From contig JAQGEQ010000359.1 of NCBI GenBank assembly GCA_034620365.1, positions 1 to 64,000 of the forward strand: a DNA stretch of 64,000 nt, written 5' to 3'. The position numbers and the translations under genes are program-made. Every line of letters starts with the position of its first letter. Positions within the stretch are counted from its first letter, which is position 1. This DNA is from Pegea sp. RAD2-039 (Eukaryota > Chordata > Thaliacea > Salpida > Salpidae). The notes under the pieces were generated by a model that was given only the letters and a program-made list of their open reading frames with translations, had not been told where the DNA came from and ran no database searches. Shown in pieces: positions 24,860 through 38,597 of this stretch.

Positions 24860-25785
24860 GAGTTTCCAAAACACCTTATTAGTAATTTATTGTTACTGTT
24901 GCTAGTAATGCTAATCAATCTATGAATACTTCTCTGATCATACCATCGCTGTGTTTTGCTGCAGTGACATTCTTGACGAGCAAACCTTTCATTTAGTTTT
25001 TGTACATACAACTGCTTCAGCGTCGCTTCTGTTTTTACATAAATCTGACAGCACTGAAATTACCCATTGTGGGTGGCGCGCTTAACAAGATGAAATGTAA
25101 ACTTCCATTTACTTTTACCTTAGTTTTGTTTAATATTATTTATTCAACCAAGTGGTTGTAATCTGTAAGTTTGCTGCCAGGAATTTCAATTAATATTCAG
25201 ATAGTTTCACAAAACTACTGCTGCAATAGTAGCCAGTAACGTAAAAATAAAACGTCTACAATTAGATCTAAAACTTACTACCATAATTCATAAACATCGT
25301 CTAGCGGAAAGTAAAAAAACATATATTCAAAAAGCTCAAGAAAACTTTTACAATTTCAAAGAAATTATTTTTAGCTTTTTGCCAAAATATAAGTATAGTC
25401 ATAAGGCTTTATCTAATATCAATATAATATCGATTTATATAAACAGAAATAGCAAAGAAATCACTTTATATGATTTTACAAAATTGTTAACAATAAAACT
25501 TTCTATTCATCAGTTCTTAAATTGAAAATATAATATTGAAATGATTACAGTTTGAACAAAATGATTGAATAATTTGATGTGAATTCATAATATTTATTTA
25601 TAACTTAAGTTAACAAAGATAATACTACTTCTTAGCTGAACCTAAATCTTAATGCCTGGTGTAAGTTGTAAAGTAGAATATTGTCAGAACTTTTTGAAAT
25701 TAGTATATGTACTATTTTTGTCTAATAAATTATTTAACTACAGCCTGATTTTTAGCAGCTCCTGATTTTGTAGATTAATCAGCTA
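24860..25785 (+). other. Unique palindrome spacer, possible receptor-gene remains
   Basis: An open stretch at about 25,262-25,525 reads LTTIIHKHRLAESKKTYIQK and then FKEIIFSFLPKYKYSHKALS. It could be the start of a decayed ligand-binding domain, but there is no diagnostic motif. Nothing else was recognised. Confidence 0.3.
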
Positions 25786-25789
25786 GAAA

Positions 25790-26440
25790 ATGAACAATTT
25801 TGAAATGAATAAATATTCTGAATGTGTGAAAGTTTTAGATGTTGGAGGAAAAACGTCTTTCATATTGCAAGGTAGTCCAATTGATTACATTTTTACAAGC
25901 CCGGCAGGAAATGAGCTTTTAGAACTTCACCTTAAGTACCAAGATAAAGATTTTGATGGATTTGATTGTTTTTCTGATTCACTTGTGAAAGATAATATTT
26001 TGTCAGCAAGATTTGTTTACTGGAAATACGAAATATCTGGATTAGTAAAGGTTTAAAAATTGAAAGATTTTAAAGCCAGCAGTAACTCACGTGATCTTAC
26101 TATACTGAGAATATTCTTTCAAATTGGAACAAAGTTTTCTTTTACAAAGGACAAATCTGTAGAAAGCCATTTTGTTGCTTTAGAGTTATTGAAACATTGT
26201 CTGTTGATTGCTGATAAATTCAAACCAACTAAAACCATAATGAAATACAAATTATCTGCGTTCTCATTTTTTATAGTACAGATTTTGGATGTATTCGGCA
26301 ATATGTACGGAACTAAACTCTTCTATATAAGTGGCATATTTGTTAGATTAATCAAAAACATTGTTTTTTTTAACTTTAATTTGACTTTTTCGAGTAATTT
26401 TTATATTAAGCAAACATTTTCAAACGTTAAGCTGCTCTAA
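25790..26440 (+). CDS. Hypothetical reading frames in the palindrome spacer
   Basis: Two consecutive frames separated by one stop: 25,790-26,056 (88 codons from ATG, MNNFEMNKYSECVKVLDVGG) and 26,060-26,440 (no ATG at its start; FVALELLKHCLLIADKFKPT). They lie downstream of the receptor relic on the same strand, so they may be remains of its ligand-binding region; the alternating hydrophobic pattern of the second would allow helices. I cannot identify a family, and the end of the second frame runs into the right arm. Probably not a working gene. Confidence 0.25.
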
Positions 26441-26696
26441 ATATAAAATTCTAATAAATTGAAATTAAGTTCCATAAGAATTTTTAAAATTTTATTGAAT
26501 AAACATTTACTTTCATAATGAAAAAGTTACAAAGTTTCTATCATTGCTTATATAGATTAAATAATTAAAAAATAATAACAGCTAAGTTTCACGTACATAT
26601 CTCCATTACCACCAATTCAAAAATCGCTTTTAATTCACTTCATTATTTTTTGATAAACAGTTTCTATATTATCAATTACTAGCATTAAATTTATGT

Positions 26697-27065
26697 TTGA
26701 TTGAAAAAAAAAATAGGAGATTACTCCTGATAGACACTTACCTTATTCAAATAGATAGAATTTAGAAGTCTTAGCTACGTACATATAAACATTAATAAGT
26801 CTTTGAGCAAATGTTTGGCGATATCACTTGGGCGACTAAAGCATTTTTGACGCACTTTTAACTCTACCATTTAAGTTTTGCGCATTTAATTTTTTGTTTG
26901 ATTGAAAAAAATAGGAGATTACTCCTGATAGACACTTACCTTATTCAAATAGATAAAATTTAGAAGTCCTAGCTACGTTCATTTATACATTATTAAATCT
27001 TTAAGCAAATGTTTGGCGATATCACTTGGCCGACTAAAGAATTTTTGATACTCTTTCAAAGCTAC
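26697..27065 (-). repeat. Two satellite monomers, right arm
   Basis: Two tandem, reverse-oriented copies of the ~196-bp satellite unit (T-run plus AGGAGATTACTCCT hairpin at about 26,705 and 26,910). The left arm has a single unit at the matching place. Confidence 0.85.
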
Positions 27066-27265
27066 TAGATAACTAGATTTATATAAATAAAATTATATTA
27101 ATAATAATACAATTATAAATACTATATTAGCTACCTTCATATGGATCACATGGCCAGGGATTATATGAAATATAAATATGATAAATATATTTATATTTGG
27201 AAAGAATAAGTTTCAAATTAAGTAAACATATTTGGAATAAATTACAAATTCTAAATGATTATCGT

Positions 27266-27339
27266 GGCCGGTTAGCTCAGTTGGTTAAAGCGTCGTGCTA
27301 ATAACGCGAATGTCGCGGGTTCGATCCCCGTACTGGCCA
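27266..27339 (+). tRNA. tRNA-Ile (AAT), right arm, with D-stem mismatch
   Basis: A 74-nt cloverleaf identical in plan to the left copy, except that TTAGAGC has become TTAAAGC. This replaces one G-C pair of the D stem (GCTC/GAGC) with a C-A mismatch. Internal A and B box sequences are otherwise preserved, so it may be transcribed but fold less well. Confidence 0.95.
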
Positions 27340-27348
27340 TGTTCGGTA

Positions 27349-27420
27349 TCCTCGTTAGTATAGTGGTGAGTATCCCCGCCTGTCACGCGGGAGACCGGGG
27401 TTCGATTCCCCGACGGGGAG
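27349..27420 (+). tRNA. tRNA-Asp (GTC), right arm
   Basis: Identical 72-nt cloverleaf to the left copy, anticodon GTC, nine bases after tRNA-Ile on the same strand. Confidence 0.97.
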
Positions 27421-28231
27421 TTCATTTTGGTACCTGACAATTTATTCATTTTTCAATTTTTTAGTAAAATTAAAAACAGTTTTTAACTTTTTATAATAAT
27501 TACATTTTTATAGACATTTATACAAATTTAGATAAAAATTATAAATTCATAAAAGTTGTTTTTTAGTAATACATAAATATTAATACAAGTTCTTCGTAGA
27601 CAAGAAGGTAAGTACTCTGACAGGGATAGACATAAAAGCTGGACTTTTCTTCAAATACTTGTATCAAATACTAGAAGTTTATCTGACCGTAGTTTTTTGA
27701 TACATTAGTAATATTAAGTAGAGTTTGTATTTATTTAGAAATCAAAAATAAATGAATCCAGCGACCTGATTGTGTCATTGGCTGAAAAGTCACTTCTTTA
27801 AAGAAAACCTTTACAAGTTTTATAAAGAAGATTATGTTAGATTGAAAAGATGAGAACATTGACTGCACTCATTAATTATTAATTAATTCCTCGTTAATTA
27901 TGTAACATCTATAAATACTTTGAAAGCTGTCAGAGTTATCTAGAATCTGAGAAAAAGTTATATTACAAAATATCTGATGAAATTTTTGTATACTTTTGCA
28001 ACCAAAAACAAAAACCAAGAAAAGTCTAAGAACGATTTTTGTTTATTCTGATACGCTTCGACAAATAATGTTTAAGAGTTTAATAGTGTTTATAATCAAA
28101 TGTAAACGGTACAAGAATGACTATTATCACATTTACGTCAGCAATTAACTCGACAAAACTTCTCAAAATAAATGAAATTTGTTTATCAGCAGATGTACAA
28201 AACATAATTCCAATTCAATTCCATTATTCGA

Positions 28232-31200
28232 CTACAGCTTCTAAAAATGAAAAATTAAATAAATAAACAAAAGTTTTATTTTCAATTAAAATTAAATGAT
28301 AAAAGCAAATAGATTATAGAATGTTTTTTATATTGGTAAATTGTATCACAAAAGTAAGGTTTTCAAATAAATAAGAAATAGAATAGGTTTTCGAAATTAC
28401 TGAGAAATAAAATAAGTAAATCAAATAAAAGATAAACTTTCAGTTTACATTTTCTTACACATCCACAAGTAAAAACTCGAATCAAAAGGTTTCTAAATCT
28501 CTTCTTCTTCTGCAAATTGTTTTGTAAATTAAATACTCTATTTAATTCATTTTATAGAACTAAAGATTCTTATTTTAATAAAATAAAATTCAAAGAAATT
28601 AAAATTTTGTTAAATAGAAATTAATTGCTTCAATATTCTTTAATTAATATTTAGCATCATGTATCAGTCTTAACTTACAGATAATTTTTTGATGGCATCT
28701 TTTTTCCCAGTTTCAACCTTGTTTTTCTGCATTGAACAACTTAATTTTACAATTTAATTTAAGAAAAATCATTTTCACTATAAACATTAATTTGTTAATA
28801 ATAATTATAAACAATCATATATGTAACTGATAAACGAAATCATACTTACTGGTTTGTTTTCAACATTTATATTCTTAGGTTCTTCATCTGGGATATTTTG
28901 ATCCTGAATAAAAAAATTAAGGTTCAAATGAAGTTGACTGAAAAAATAATATTAATTCTATATTCAAGTCGTAATTAAAAAAGTTGTCTAAAGTAGTGAC
29001 AATAATTTTATTAGTTAAATATTTTCACAGAAATATTGAATAGAATTATTATTTAAATCAGAAAAAAACTTTTCAAATAAAACCATTATAATATCAACAT
29101 TAAATCACAACTAACTGGTTTGCTTTCAACATTTTGAATATTGCTATTATCAACTATGCTTTGTTTCTGAAAAAAATAAAGAACTAATTAATCAACTTTA
29201 ATTTAATATAGTACAAATAACTAAATTTTCATTAATAATTTTTTTTTATTAAACCTGTTTATAAAAACAGGAAGATATATTTTTAAATAGAACAACAAAT
29301 AGAAACAATCATTTTCACTAACTGTATCAGGTTCTGAAATTATCGAAGTGACTTTGCTTTTTATTTCATCGTTTTCAATCTAAAATCATAAATAAATATT
29401 CGAAGTAAGTTTTAAGAAGGCAAATTTATATTTAAAACAAAATAAATTAGGTTTAGGATCAAATTAATATTTACCAAATCTGGATTCACCAAATTATTGC
29501 TGGTTTCTCCGCAATCGGTTTTCTACAAAAAAACGTTATCTTTTATCTTTTGAAAGTTGTAAATGTTAAAAAATTGTTCATTTTTCTCATGAAAACAACT
29601 ATTATTTAATTAAATTTTTATAACTTGAAGTAAAATTATGACTAACAAAAACTATATACAATAATTAATAAACAAAATGACTGATGATAAATTAATCACA
29701 GAAACTAACCAATGAGGACATTGAACATTTGTCACTGTCACATTTCTTGATAGCATTTGATTTCTAAAGAAAATATTTTTAAAAACTGTAAGAAAACTGT
29801 TCAAATTTATTTTACTACTATTATGAAAATCGTTAGTGGTTTTAAAAAGGTGTTTTCTAGTTTTTTTTCTTTTTAATGTTATACGATTAAATTTTGTTTT
29901 TGTAAGGTAGTTAATTTGATTTTATTTAACTTAATTCATGACTAAAAGAATAATTTAAACTCCATTAAAACTAAAATCAGAGAAATTAATCGTTTATAGA
30001 GAGGTAGAAATTAATTACTGTAAATTTTGTACGTTATATTTAACATAATGTAATAGTGTTAATTTACAGATAACTTTTTCGAGTTATCTTTTTATAAGTT
30101 TCAAATACGTTTTCTTGTATTGAACAACTTAAATTTACAATTTATCTTGAGAAGCATCAAATTTTGATGCAAACAATAACTTGTCAATAATAATTATAAA
30201 GAGTCATTTATGTAACTGACAAAGAAAAGCTAAATAACGAAACTTACCGGTTTGCTTTCAATAATAATATTCTTAGGTTTTTCATCTGGGATATTTTGAT
30301 CCTGAAAAAAATAATTAACATTTAAATGAAATTGAGAGAAAAAATAAGATTGATTTTATGTTGAAGTCGTAATTTATAAAAGTTGTCTAATGTAGTGACA
30401 ATAATTTTATTAGTTTGATTTTCTTAGAAGAATTTTACAGAGAGTTAATATTTAAATCAGAAAAAACTTGTAAAGTAAAAATATTATAATATCAACACTA
30501 GATCACAACTAACTGGTTTGCTTTCAACATTTTGAATATTGTTATTATCATCTATACCATGTTTCTGAAAAAAATAAAATAATAATTAATCAGTTATAAT
30601 TTTAATATAGTAAAAACAGCAAATAAATCTGCAACAGAGATACAAACAAATGATTATTACGTTATGTTTTCTTTTATGTCAAAACTTTAAAGGAAAATGA
30701 AAATTAGTTTGATTAATTTAACAACAAACTGAAGTTAAATCAAAAAGTTTAAAATCAATAAATTATTTTGAAACAATTAATTGAATGAAATATTAAATAT
30801 TCTATTGTATGATAATGACAATCTAGTAAGTTTTTGAAACGAAACTAAAATGGTTTTACTCTTTGTCTAAAAGCTATTAAACCAGTTTCTATAAGATTAT
30901 CTTCTATATTATAAATAAATTTAATGAAAAATTACATCAGTAACTTGTATTTATATCCTTAATAGCTAACTCTAAATAAATTTTATTATTAAAATTTACA
31001 ATAATCTTGGTTTTGGTCAAAAGAACAAAAAGAAATAATCAATTTTCACTTACTGCATCCGGTTCTGAAATTATCGAAGTGACTTTGCTTCTCATTTTAT
31101 CGTTTTCAATCTAAAATCATAAATAAATATTTTCAGTAAGTTTTAAGAAGGCAAATTTATATCTAAAATAAAAGAAATTAGGTTTAGGATCAAATTAGTA

Positions 31201-34200
31201 CTTACCAAAACTGGATTCACCAAATTATTGCTGGTTTCTTCGCTATCGGCTTTCTAAAAAAGACAAGTTTATCTTTTAATATTTGAAAGTAACAAAAACA
31301 ACTTATTTGATGTTTTCATGGAAACAGCTATTATCTAATTAAATTTATTTAACCTGAAATATAGTTATAACTAAAAAAACCCTTTTTAAGAATTAATAAA
31401 CAAAATGACTGATAATAAATTAATCACAGAAACTAACCAATGAGGAGATTGACCAGATGTCACTTTGACTTTTCTTGCTAGCATTTGATTCCTACAGAAA
31501 ATATTTGTTAAAAACTATATGAAAATTATTAAAATTTATTTTACTAGTTTACTGTAATAAGTTAGTTGTTTCAATAAAGTATTTTTATGTTTTATCATTT
31601 TTCAAGTTATAAGATTTAATTTTGTTCTTGTAAAGTAGTTAATTTGATTTTATTTAACTTAATTCATGACTAAAAAAGTGTTTTAAATTTATTAAAACAA
31701 AATTCAGAGGTAATAAATTTTATTGAGAGCTAGAAATTAATTGCTTTACATTTTTATGTTCTATTTAACATCAGGTATTTGTGTTAACTTACACATATTT
31801 TTTTAGAGTTATTTTTCTTATAAATTAGCAAAAAGAAAAAAATATTTGATCGTTTCATGAAAACAACAATTATTTAATTAAATTTATATAACTTGAACCA
31901 AAGTTATGACTAACAAAAACTATACATCAGAACTTATAAACAAAATGACTGATGATAAATTAATCACAGAAACTAACCAATGAGGAGATTGAACTCTTGT
32001 CACTTTGACTTTCCTTTTTAGCTTTTTGTTCCTAAAGAAAACATTTGTTAAAAACTATATGAAAATTGTTCAAATTTACTTTACTACTTTTCTGTAATAA
32101 GTTAATGGTTTGAATAAGGTATTTTCAAGTTTATCATTTTTCAAGTTATAAGATTTAATTTTGTCTATGTAAAATAGTTAATTTTACTTTATTTAACGTA
32201 ATTCATGACTATAAAAAAGAATTTAAATTCATTAAAATGAAATTCAGAGATTTTAAAAGTTTATGGAGAGATAGAAAATAATTGCTTTAAATTTTTTACG
32301 TTATATTCAAAATCACGTATAAGTTTTTACTTACAGCTCTTATTCTCAACAAATTTCTCTTGAAAATCTCGAAAGCCGTTTCCTGCATTGAACAACTTAA
32401 ATTTATAATTGAGAAGACTCATTTTTATATAAACATTAACTTGTTATCAATAATTTCTCAAAAGTTACACATTTATATCTGATAAACAAAAACCAAATAA
32501 CCAAACTTACCGGTTTGCTTTCAACATTTATATTCTTAGGTTCTTCATATGGGATATTTTGATCCTGAAAAAAATGATTGAAATTTAAATAAAGTTGAGA
32601 GCAAAAATAATATTAATTTTATTTTGAAGAAGTAATTTATAAAACATTTCTAAAGTAGTTATGACAAATTTATTACTTTAATTTTGTTCAGTAATTTTAC
32701 AGTGAATTTATCTTTAAATCAAAAAAAAACTTGTGAAGTAAAACCATTGTAATATCAATATTAAATCAAAACTAACTGGTTTGCTTTCAACATTTTGAAT
32801 ATTGCTATTATCACCTATGCTTTGGTCCTGAAAAGAATGAAAGAAAAATTAATCTGTTTGTATTTTAATATAGTACAAATATACAAAGAAATAGCAACAT
32901 AGGTACAAGCAATTAAATTTTAAATTATATTCTTTTTTATATCAAAACTGTTAATAAAAATGAAAATTAGTTTGATTAAATTAAAAATGAATTGAAGTTA
33001 AATCATAAATTTTTTATTTCTAAACTATTAATGAATGAAATTTTAAATAATCTGTAGTATGATAATGACAATCTAGTGAGTTCTTGAAAAGAAGCTATAA
33101 TGGTTTGCTCTTTGTCTGAAAGCAATCAAATCAGCTTGTATAAGATTATCTTCTATATTATCAATAAATTTACTCAAAAATTAAATCAGTAACTTGTATT
33201 TAGATCTGTAATAGTTATTTCAATAACTTTTTAACATTAAAATTTACAATATTTTAGTTTTTAGATCAAAGAAACAAATAGAAATGGTAATTTTTCACTA
33301 ACTGTATTAGGTTCTGAAATTATCGCTGTGACTTTGCTTTTCATTTCATTGTTTTCAGTCTAAAATCATAAATAAATATTTTCAGTATGTTGTAACATTG
33401 AAAATTTACATTAAAAACAAATTAAATTAGGTTTACGATCAAATTAATACTTACCAAAACTGGATTCACCAAATTATTGTTGGTTTCTGAGCAATCGGTT
33501 TCCTAAAAAATACAATTTTATGTTTTATCTTTTGAAAGTAGCAAAAAAATTTTGATATCATTGTATAAAAACCAAGTATTTAATTCAGTTATCATAACTT
33601 GAAAAAAGTTCTTAGAAACAAAAAGTACATATAAGATTTAATAAACAAAATGGGTGATGATAAATTAATCACAGAAACTAACCCATGAGGAGATTGAAGA
33701 GCTGTCACTGTCACATTCCTTGAGTAACTCTAATAACTAAAGAAAATATGTATTGACAACCATTTTTAAACTACTCAAATATTTTTTACTACTTTTTTGG
33801 AATAAGTTAGTGGTTTATTAAAAGTATTTTCAAGTTTTATCATTTATCAAAATAATAAATTACAATTTTGTTTTGTAAAATAATTAATTTGATTACAATC
33901 TTGTTGACTTTAAACTACAACCTTCAGTTTCAAATTTTTTTAGTAGGTTAAACATAACTTTAAAACTAATAGTTTAAACAATTTAAACTAATGCTAAAAT
34001 CGGAAAACCACCTTAAATAAAATACTGACATTGAACCTTAATTTAAAGTAAGCAGAACTTTAAATATGTTTCTTGTTAACACATCATAGCTAGAAAGAAA
34101 ACTGATTTTTTGTATATTTTTGATGAAAGTTATTTGAGTTTATTTGAGTTTTAAATTTTGTGTCTTTGTATAATTGTTATAAATGTTTGGTTTTTAAAAA

Positions 34201-34946
34201 ACTGAAATTACTATTTTTATATAAAATAAAAGCGATTGATACTCAAATTATACAAATGCAAGTGAAGCAGCAAAAGAAGTTAAATTTGTTTCACAAACAT
34301 TAATACAATCAATTTAACAAACGGATGAAGAGTTTTTAATTAGAATCAAAGACACCCTGAAATTAGAAGAAAAAGAAACTCACGCTGGAAGGTTTCAAAT
34401 CATCACCACCATCTTCCAAATCAGTCAACTGGAAAATATTTCCCAGTTTACATATTTTACTTCTACTTAAATTATTTTGTTTTAAAAGTATTGAAAGTTC
34501 AACAAATATTTGATTTTAAGCTGATTTAATTTCAATATGACCATTATTATTTTATTAAAGATGAATAATTAATCTTTTATATAGTTAAAAAAATAAACAA
34601 ATAGTTTTATAATGTACATATTTTATCTCAACGGTTAAAATTTACCATTTCGTTTTCTTCTTCAATAACTTCAACAACTGATGAGGTTTCCTATAAGAAA
34701 TAGAGTTAAACAAAAACTGTAATCACTTATTTAGTCAACTGTTATCATTTATTAATTTGCATTAAGTATGAATAAGGATGAATCAAATACTTTCTGATAA
34801 AATACTAAAATTCTATTTACAAATCAGTCTTAAAACTACTACAAAAGACAAGCAAGTGCTATCAATAAGGAAAATGTTTATTTAACTCACTGTATTGAAG
34901 TCTATAGCATTTTCAACAATATCCCCAACAACAACTTTGTTAACAG
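28232..34946 (-). pseudogene. Micro-exon gene, right-arm copy lacking its 5' exons
   Basis: Exons 7 to 29 of the left gene are present in mirror order: exon 7 at 34,946-34,891 (three bases longer, reading DFNT instead of DYT) down to the KL-stop exon at 28,240-28,232. GT-AG borders of the exons I checked are intact, but exons 1-6 and the start region are gone. Homology to the left arm breaks near 35,100 and resumes near 35,400, with a SINE in between. Unless a new promoter and start exist, this is a 5'-deleted pseudogene. Cassette organisation is the same as on the left, so the exon multiplication predates the palindrome. Confidence 0.8.
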
Positions 34947-35107
34947 CTGAAAATATTTTTAATTTTGTATTAAGACTTAAAATTCTACGTTTTAATTGAA
35001 AATATATACAAAACTATGACCAAAAAGTAACAAGTTTCAGAAAAATCAGATTAAATTTATTATTTTTAGAACAAACATTTTGTCTGTAATAATTTGATAA
35101 TGTGATA

Positions 35108-35330
35108 ATTTTATTTTATTTTATTTTATTTTATTTTATTTTATTTTATATATATAAATGCGAAGGAGGGTGCCTAAAGAGAGCACATCTCACTAACACG
35201 CATTCTCATGAGTTTTTTATAGTTTTTTCTCAGGAGTTTTATATGTCTCCACCTGGGGTCGAATCCGGTACTTCATGGCTAGATGTACCTTGTAGCTAGG
35301 TGTAGTAACCGCTTCGCCACCAAGCAGGAC
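35108..35330 (-). mobile_element. tRNA-derived SINE
   Basis: On the minus strand it starts with a tRNA-like head (A box TGGCGAAGCGG, B box GGATTCGACCC), continues through an unrelated body (CTCTCTTTAGGCACCCTCCT) and ends in a (TAAAA)n tail of about eight units. It sits at the deletion point of the micro-exon gene and is absent from the left arm. Confidence 0.85.
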
Positions 35331-35339
35331 AAAAATGTT

Positions 35340-35990
35340 ATTAATAACTTTTCGATTTTCAAAATTATAAACACTAGTAAGTAAATACAAACAGCAATAG
35401 TTTGATAAAATTGTGATAGTTTATATTATTAAACATCTAAGACTACGTTTTATAAACAAGCGTCAACCATTCTATCAAAGTCTCTAGGAGCAGAGTTGGT
35501 TTGTAAAGACAAGTTTTTCTGTAGTTGATGTAACTCAGCTTAAAGAAAATAAATTTGTTTGTTTTTATATTAAAGAGATCTTTTAGCTTTTGTCATTTAT
35601 TTAAATATGATTTTGGAATTAAATGAACTGAATAAATGAATATGAATTAAACTGTAATAATTAAATAAATTTCTTTCAAGTGAACTTTGAATACTTTTGT
35701 TCGGATTGTAAATTTAACAGCTGAATTTGTTTAAGAAAATAACTTTTAAAAAACCAAAAAAAAATACATTTTTCAGTTTTATTTGTTTTCAGATTGAAAA
35801 TTGAAAGATAAGTTTATACTAGAAATATTTAGTGATTTACAGTTTAATTAGTCGTGAAAAAATGATTTTGAAAATTTTTTGAAATTAATTTACTTCTGAT
35901 CATTTATCAATACTTTATTTACTCTTACAAGACTTTTTACATATTTCTAATTACATTCTGAAACTTTAGCATCAATAGAGATCGATAAAT
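35340..35990. other. AT-rich DNA, partly right-arm specific
   Basis: About 35,400-35,675 matches left 13,990-14,280. About 35,680-36,110 is absent from the left arm. No gene seen apart from the LINE end that follows. Confidence 0.5.
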
Positions 35991-35994
35991 TAGA

Positions 35995-36292
35995 GCCAGC
36001 AGACCAGATAGTGTTACCAAAGGATTAAAACCAACAAAACGTGTTTACTAATAGACGTTGCAGTACCAAGCAATGCAAATGAAAGTTTCAAGGAATTTGA
36101 AAAATCCAAAAACAAAGTAATTAAGATCCGAAGATGGAAAGTGAATACTAAAATACTTCCAGTTGTAATTGGTGCATTAGGAATAACATCAAAAGATTTT
36201 GAAAAGTTCACTAAAAAATACTTTGAAAAAATCAAGGAGCTGAAATTCAAATTGGGAACAGCGCACATACTACGTAAAAGATTTGATGCTTA
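35995..36292 (+). mobile_element. LINE 3'-terminal ORF2 fragment, right copy
   Basis: Reads VTKGLKPTKRV, LIDVAVPSNANESFKEFEKS, then LPVVIGALGITSKDFEKF and LGTAHILRKRFDA before a TAA. This is the standard C-terminal block of many non-LTR retrotransposon ORF2 proteins (IDVAVP...VVPVVIGALG...LGTARILRK). One frame change separates VTKGLKPTKRV from LIDVAVP. Endonuclease and reverse transcriptase are absent. Confidence 0.8.
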
Positions 36293-37074
36293 ATTAAATT
36301 TAAAACTTTTCTGACTTCTTTTTTACTTGTAACCTAATTTCATTGTTTGATATCACTCACAAAACTACGCATCTTAACCAAATCTTTACTGTTATCAAAT
36401 ATTTTCCATCTTTTCGCTGTTTTGATTATTAGTAAATGTTCGACTTTTCAATTTGACGTTAATTTTGAGTCTAATTTCGATAATATATAAATTTCAAGCA
36501 GAATTTGAATAATGTGATTATTCAACATTTCTTAGTTAAAAAAATAATGTAATAAATATTTAGTTATTAAAATAATTTAAAAAATTAAACTGAATTATAA
36601 AATAAAGTAATAAAACTGAAAAGAAATTATTGAAGAATAAGTTAGAATGTTAAAATCTAAAGATCAATTAAATAAGAACAAATTTTCAAGTTTAAAAGTT
36701 TTAAATTGATTGTAATCAGATACCAACCCTGAAAAACTATTGGTAATTGTAGCAGCATATCGAAGATTTAATATTTAAAGACATTATCTTTAAAAGACTT
36801 TTTTTTGGATCACATTTTTATTTTCAAAAATTTATTTTCGTCAAATGATAAAAACATGATAAAGAATTTATTTAAAAAATCAATATTTAGATCTAACTAG
36901 AACTTTTTAACATCTTCTTTATCTACAAAATAAGAATATAAGATTATTTTAAATAGTAATGAAAATCGGTTTTAGAGGTTTTTAAATTGCTCGTTGATAG
37001 TGATTAAGCGTGGCAGAAAGAAGAAACTTTAAAAAACGCAAAAAAGCTCAGATACTATTTACTCTAACATATAA

Positions 37075-37944
37075 TTAAGTTGTTAAGATAAATGCGCGAA
37101 AATATATTAGACAAAAAGATAAATCATTTCTTTCTTCGTGGACGATTTCGGCCTTTTTTCATTTTAGCGTCAATTAATTGCTGCGCTCTTCGCTTTAGAT
37201 CAGCTCATATAGGAGCCTCTGTGTCATCTTCATCACTATCTTCCTCATCTGAGGATATTCAACTATTATAAATTTGTTGGGGAGTTTGTTCAGCAAACCT
37301 TCGAATGTATCAATTTTAGTTGTTGTTGGTAAAACAATTCTGGTGTTGTAGGAAGGAAGTTTTGTTTCAATCGAACTTTGAAACTGAAAAAAGTTTGAAA
37401 ATAAAAGTTTTTCAAAAGTTAAATTCGAACCTCATTATCTCCATTTGACGTAGAATTAAAGGTAGTTCAGTGCCGTGCAGATCTTCTAGAAGTTTCAATA
37501 ACTTCTCTTCAGAAGAAGATAAAAGATTAAGGACACATGCGTAATATTTTCCTTTTTTAGCTCTTCAAGATGCTTTTGTATCTCTCCTTGAGAACGGAAT
37601 CTCGCTACAACCTCCTAAAATAAAATCTGTGAGTTTTAATTCAACTCTCATGAAATAAAACCTGAATCCCTGAGACTCCAGTCGCTTCCTTAATACACAA
37701 AAACGCTTCTTCATAAGATGAAATCTTCTTCTCTTTATCTTCTTCAGTCATTTGATGTTTAGATGGATCTCCAAGCGTCTCTTGTTCTTGAGCTTGTGCT
37801 CTTTGAAGCTAGAAAATATTCTATGAATAGAAACAGAAAAGTAGTAAATTTCTAACCCTGCGTTCGACTCTTTCAGCTTGAGCTTTCTTCTCTTCAGCGA
37901 GAGCTTTCAACTGATTCAGGGCAACTTTTCGCTCCCTGCGTTCT
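37075..37944 (-). pseudogene. ODAD3/CCDC151 C-terminal fragment (right arm)
   Basis: Mirror of 12,130-12,996 with the same exon borders. It keeps the EEAFLCIKEATGVSG and QGETQKHLEELK blocks and shares the frame change after HLEELKKEN. Its own differences include a 1-bp loss near 37,441 (TCAAATGGAG against TCAAATAGGAG), so it is further out of frame than the left copy. Confidence 0.8.
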
Positions 37945-38017
37945 CTAAACACAAAAAGATTTATTTTACTTCAATTTACAAAAATCAACTTTGAACAGCA
38001 TAAACACAAAAAGCACC

Positions 38018-38597
38018 TTCAACCACCAAATACAAGATTTGTTTGTAAGACAATTTATTATTGACTTGGTGTTGGTGGCCGAGGAGGTTTTAAATGTCAA
38101 GGTGCTAGAAGCAAGTGAATCTTCACCACCTTCAACCATCAAGCACAAGATTTGTTTGTAAGACAAGTTATTATTGACTTGGTGTTGGTGGCCGAGGAGT
38201 TTTTACAAGTCAAGGTGCTAGAAGCAAATGAGTCTTCAGCGTCTTCAATCACCAAACAGAAGATTTGTTTGTAAGACAATTTATTATGGACTTGGTGTTG
38301 GTGGCCAAAGAGTTTTTAAAAGTCAAGGTGCTAGAAGCAAGTGAATCTTCACTACCTTCAACCATCAAGCACAAGATTTGTTTGTAAGACAAGTTATTAT
38401 TGACTTGGTGTTGGTGGCCGAGGAGTTTTTACAAGTCAAGGTGCTAGAAGCAAATGAGTCTTCAGCGTCTTCAATCACCAAGCACAAGATTTGTTTGTTA
38501 GACAAGTTGTTATTGACTTGGTGTTGGTGGTCGAGGAGTTTTTACAAGTCAAGGTGCTAGAAACAAATGAGTCTTCAGCATCTTCAACCACTAAAAT
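38018..38597. repeat. 113-bp minisatellite array, about 5 units (right arm)
   Basis: Same unit and hairpin as the left array (AAGTCAAGGTGCTAGAAGCA), in reverse orientation, but only about five copies. The flanks match the left array flanks, so this is the same locus before large expansion or after contraction. Confidence 0.95.
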
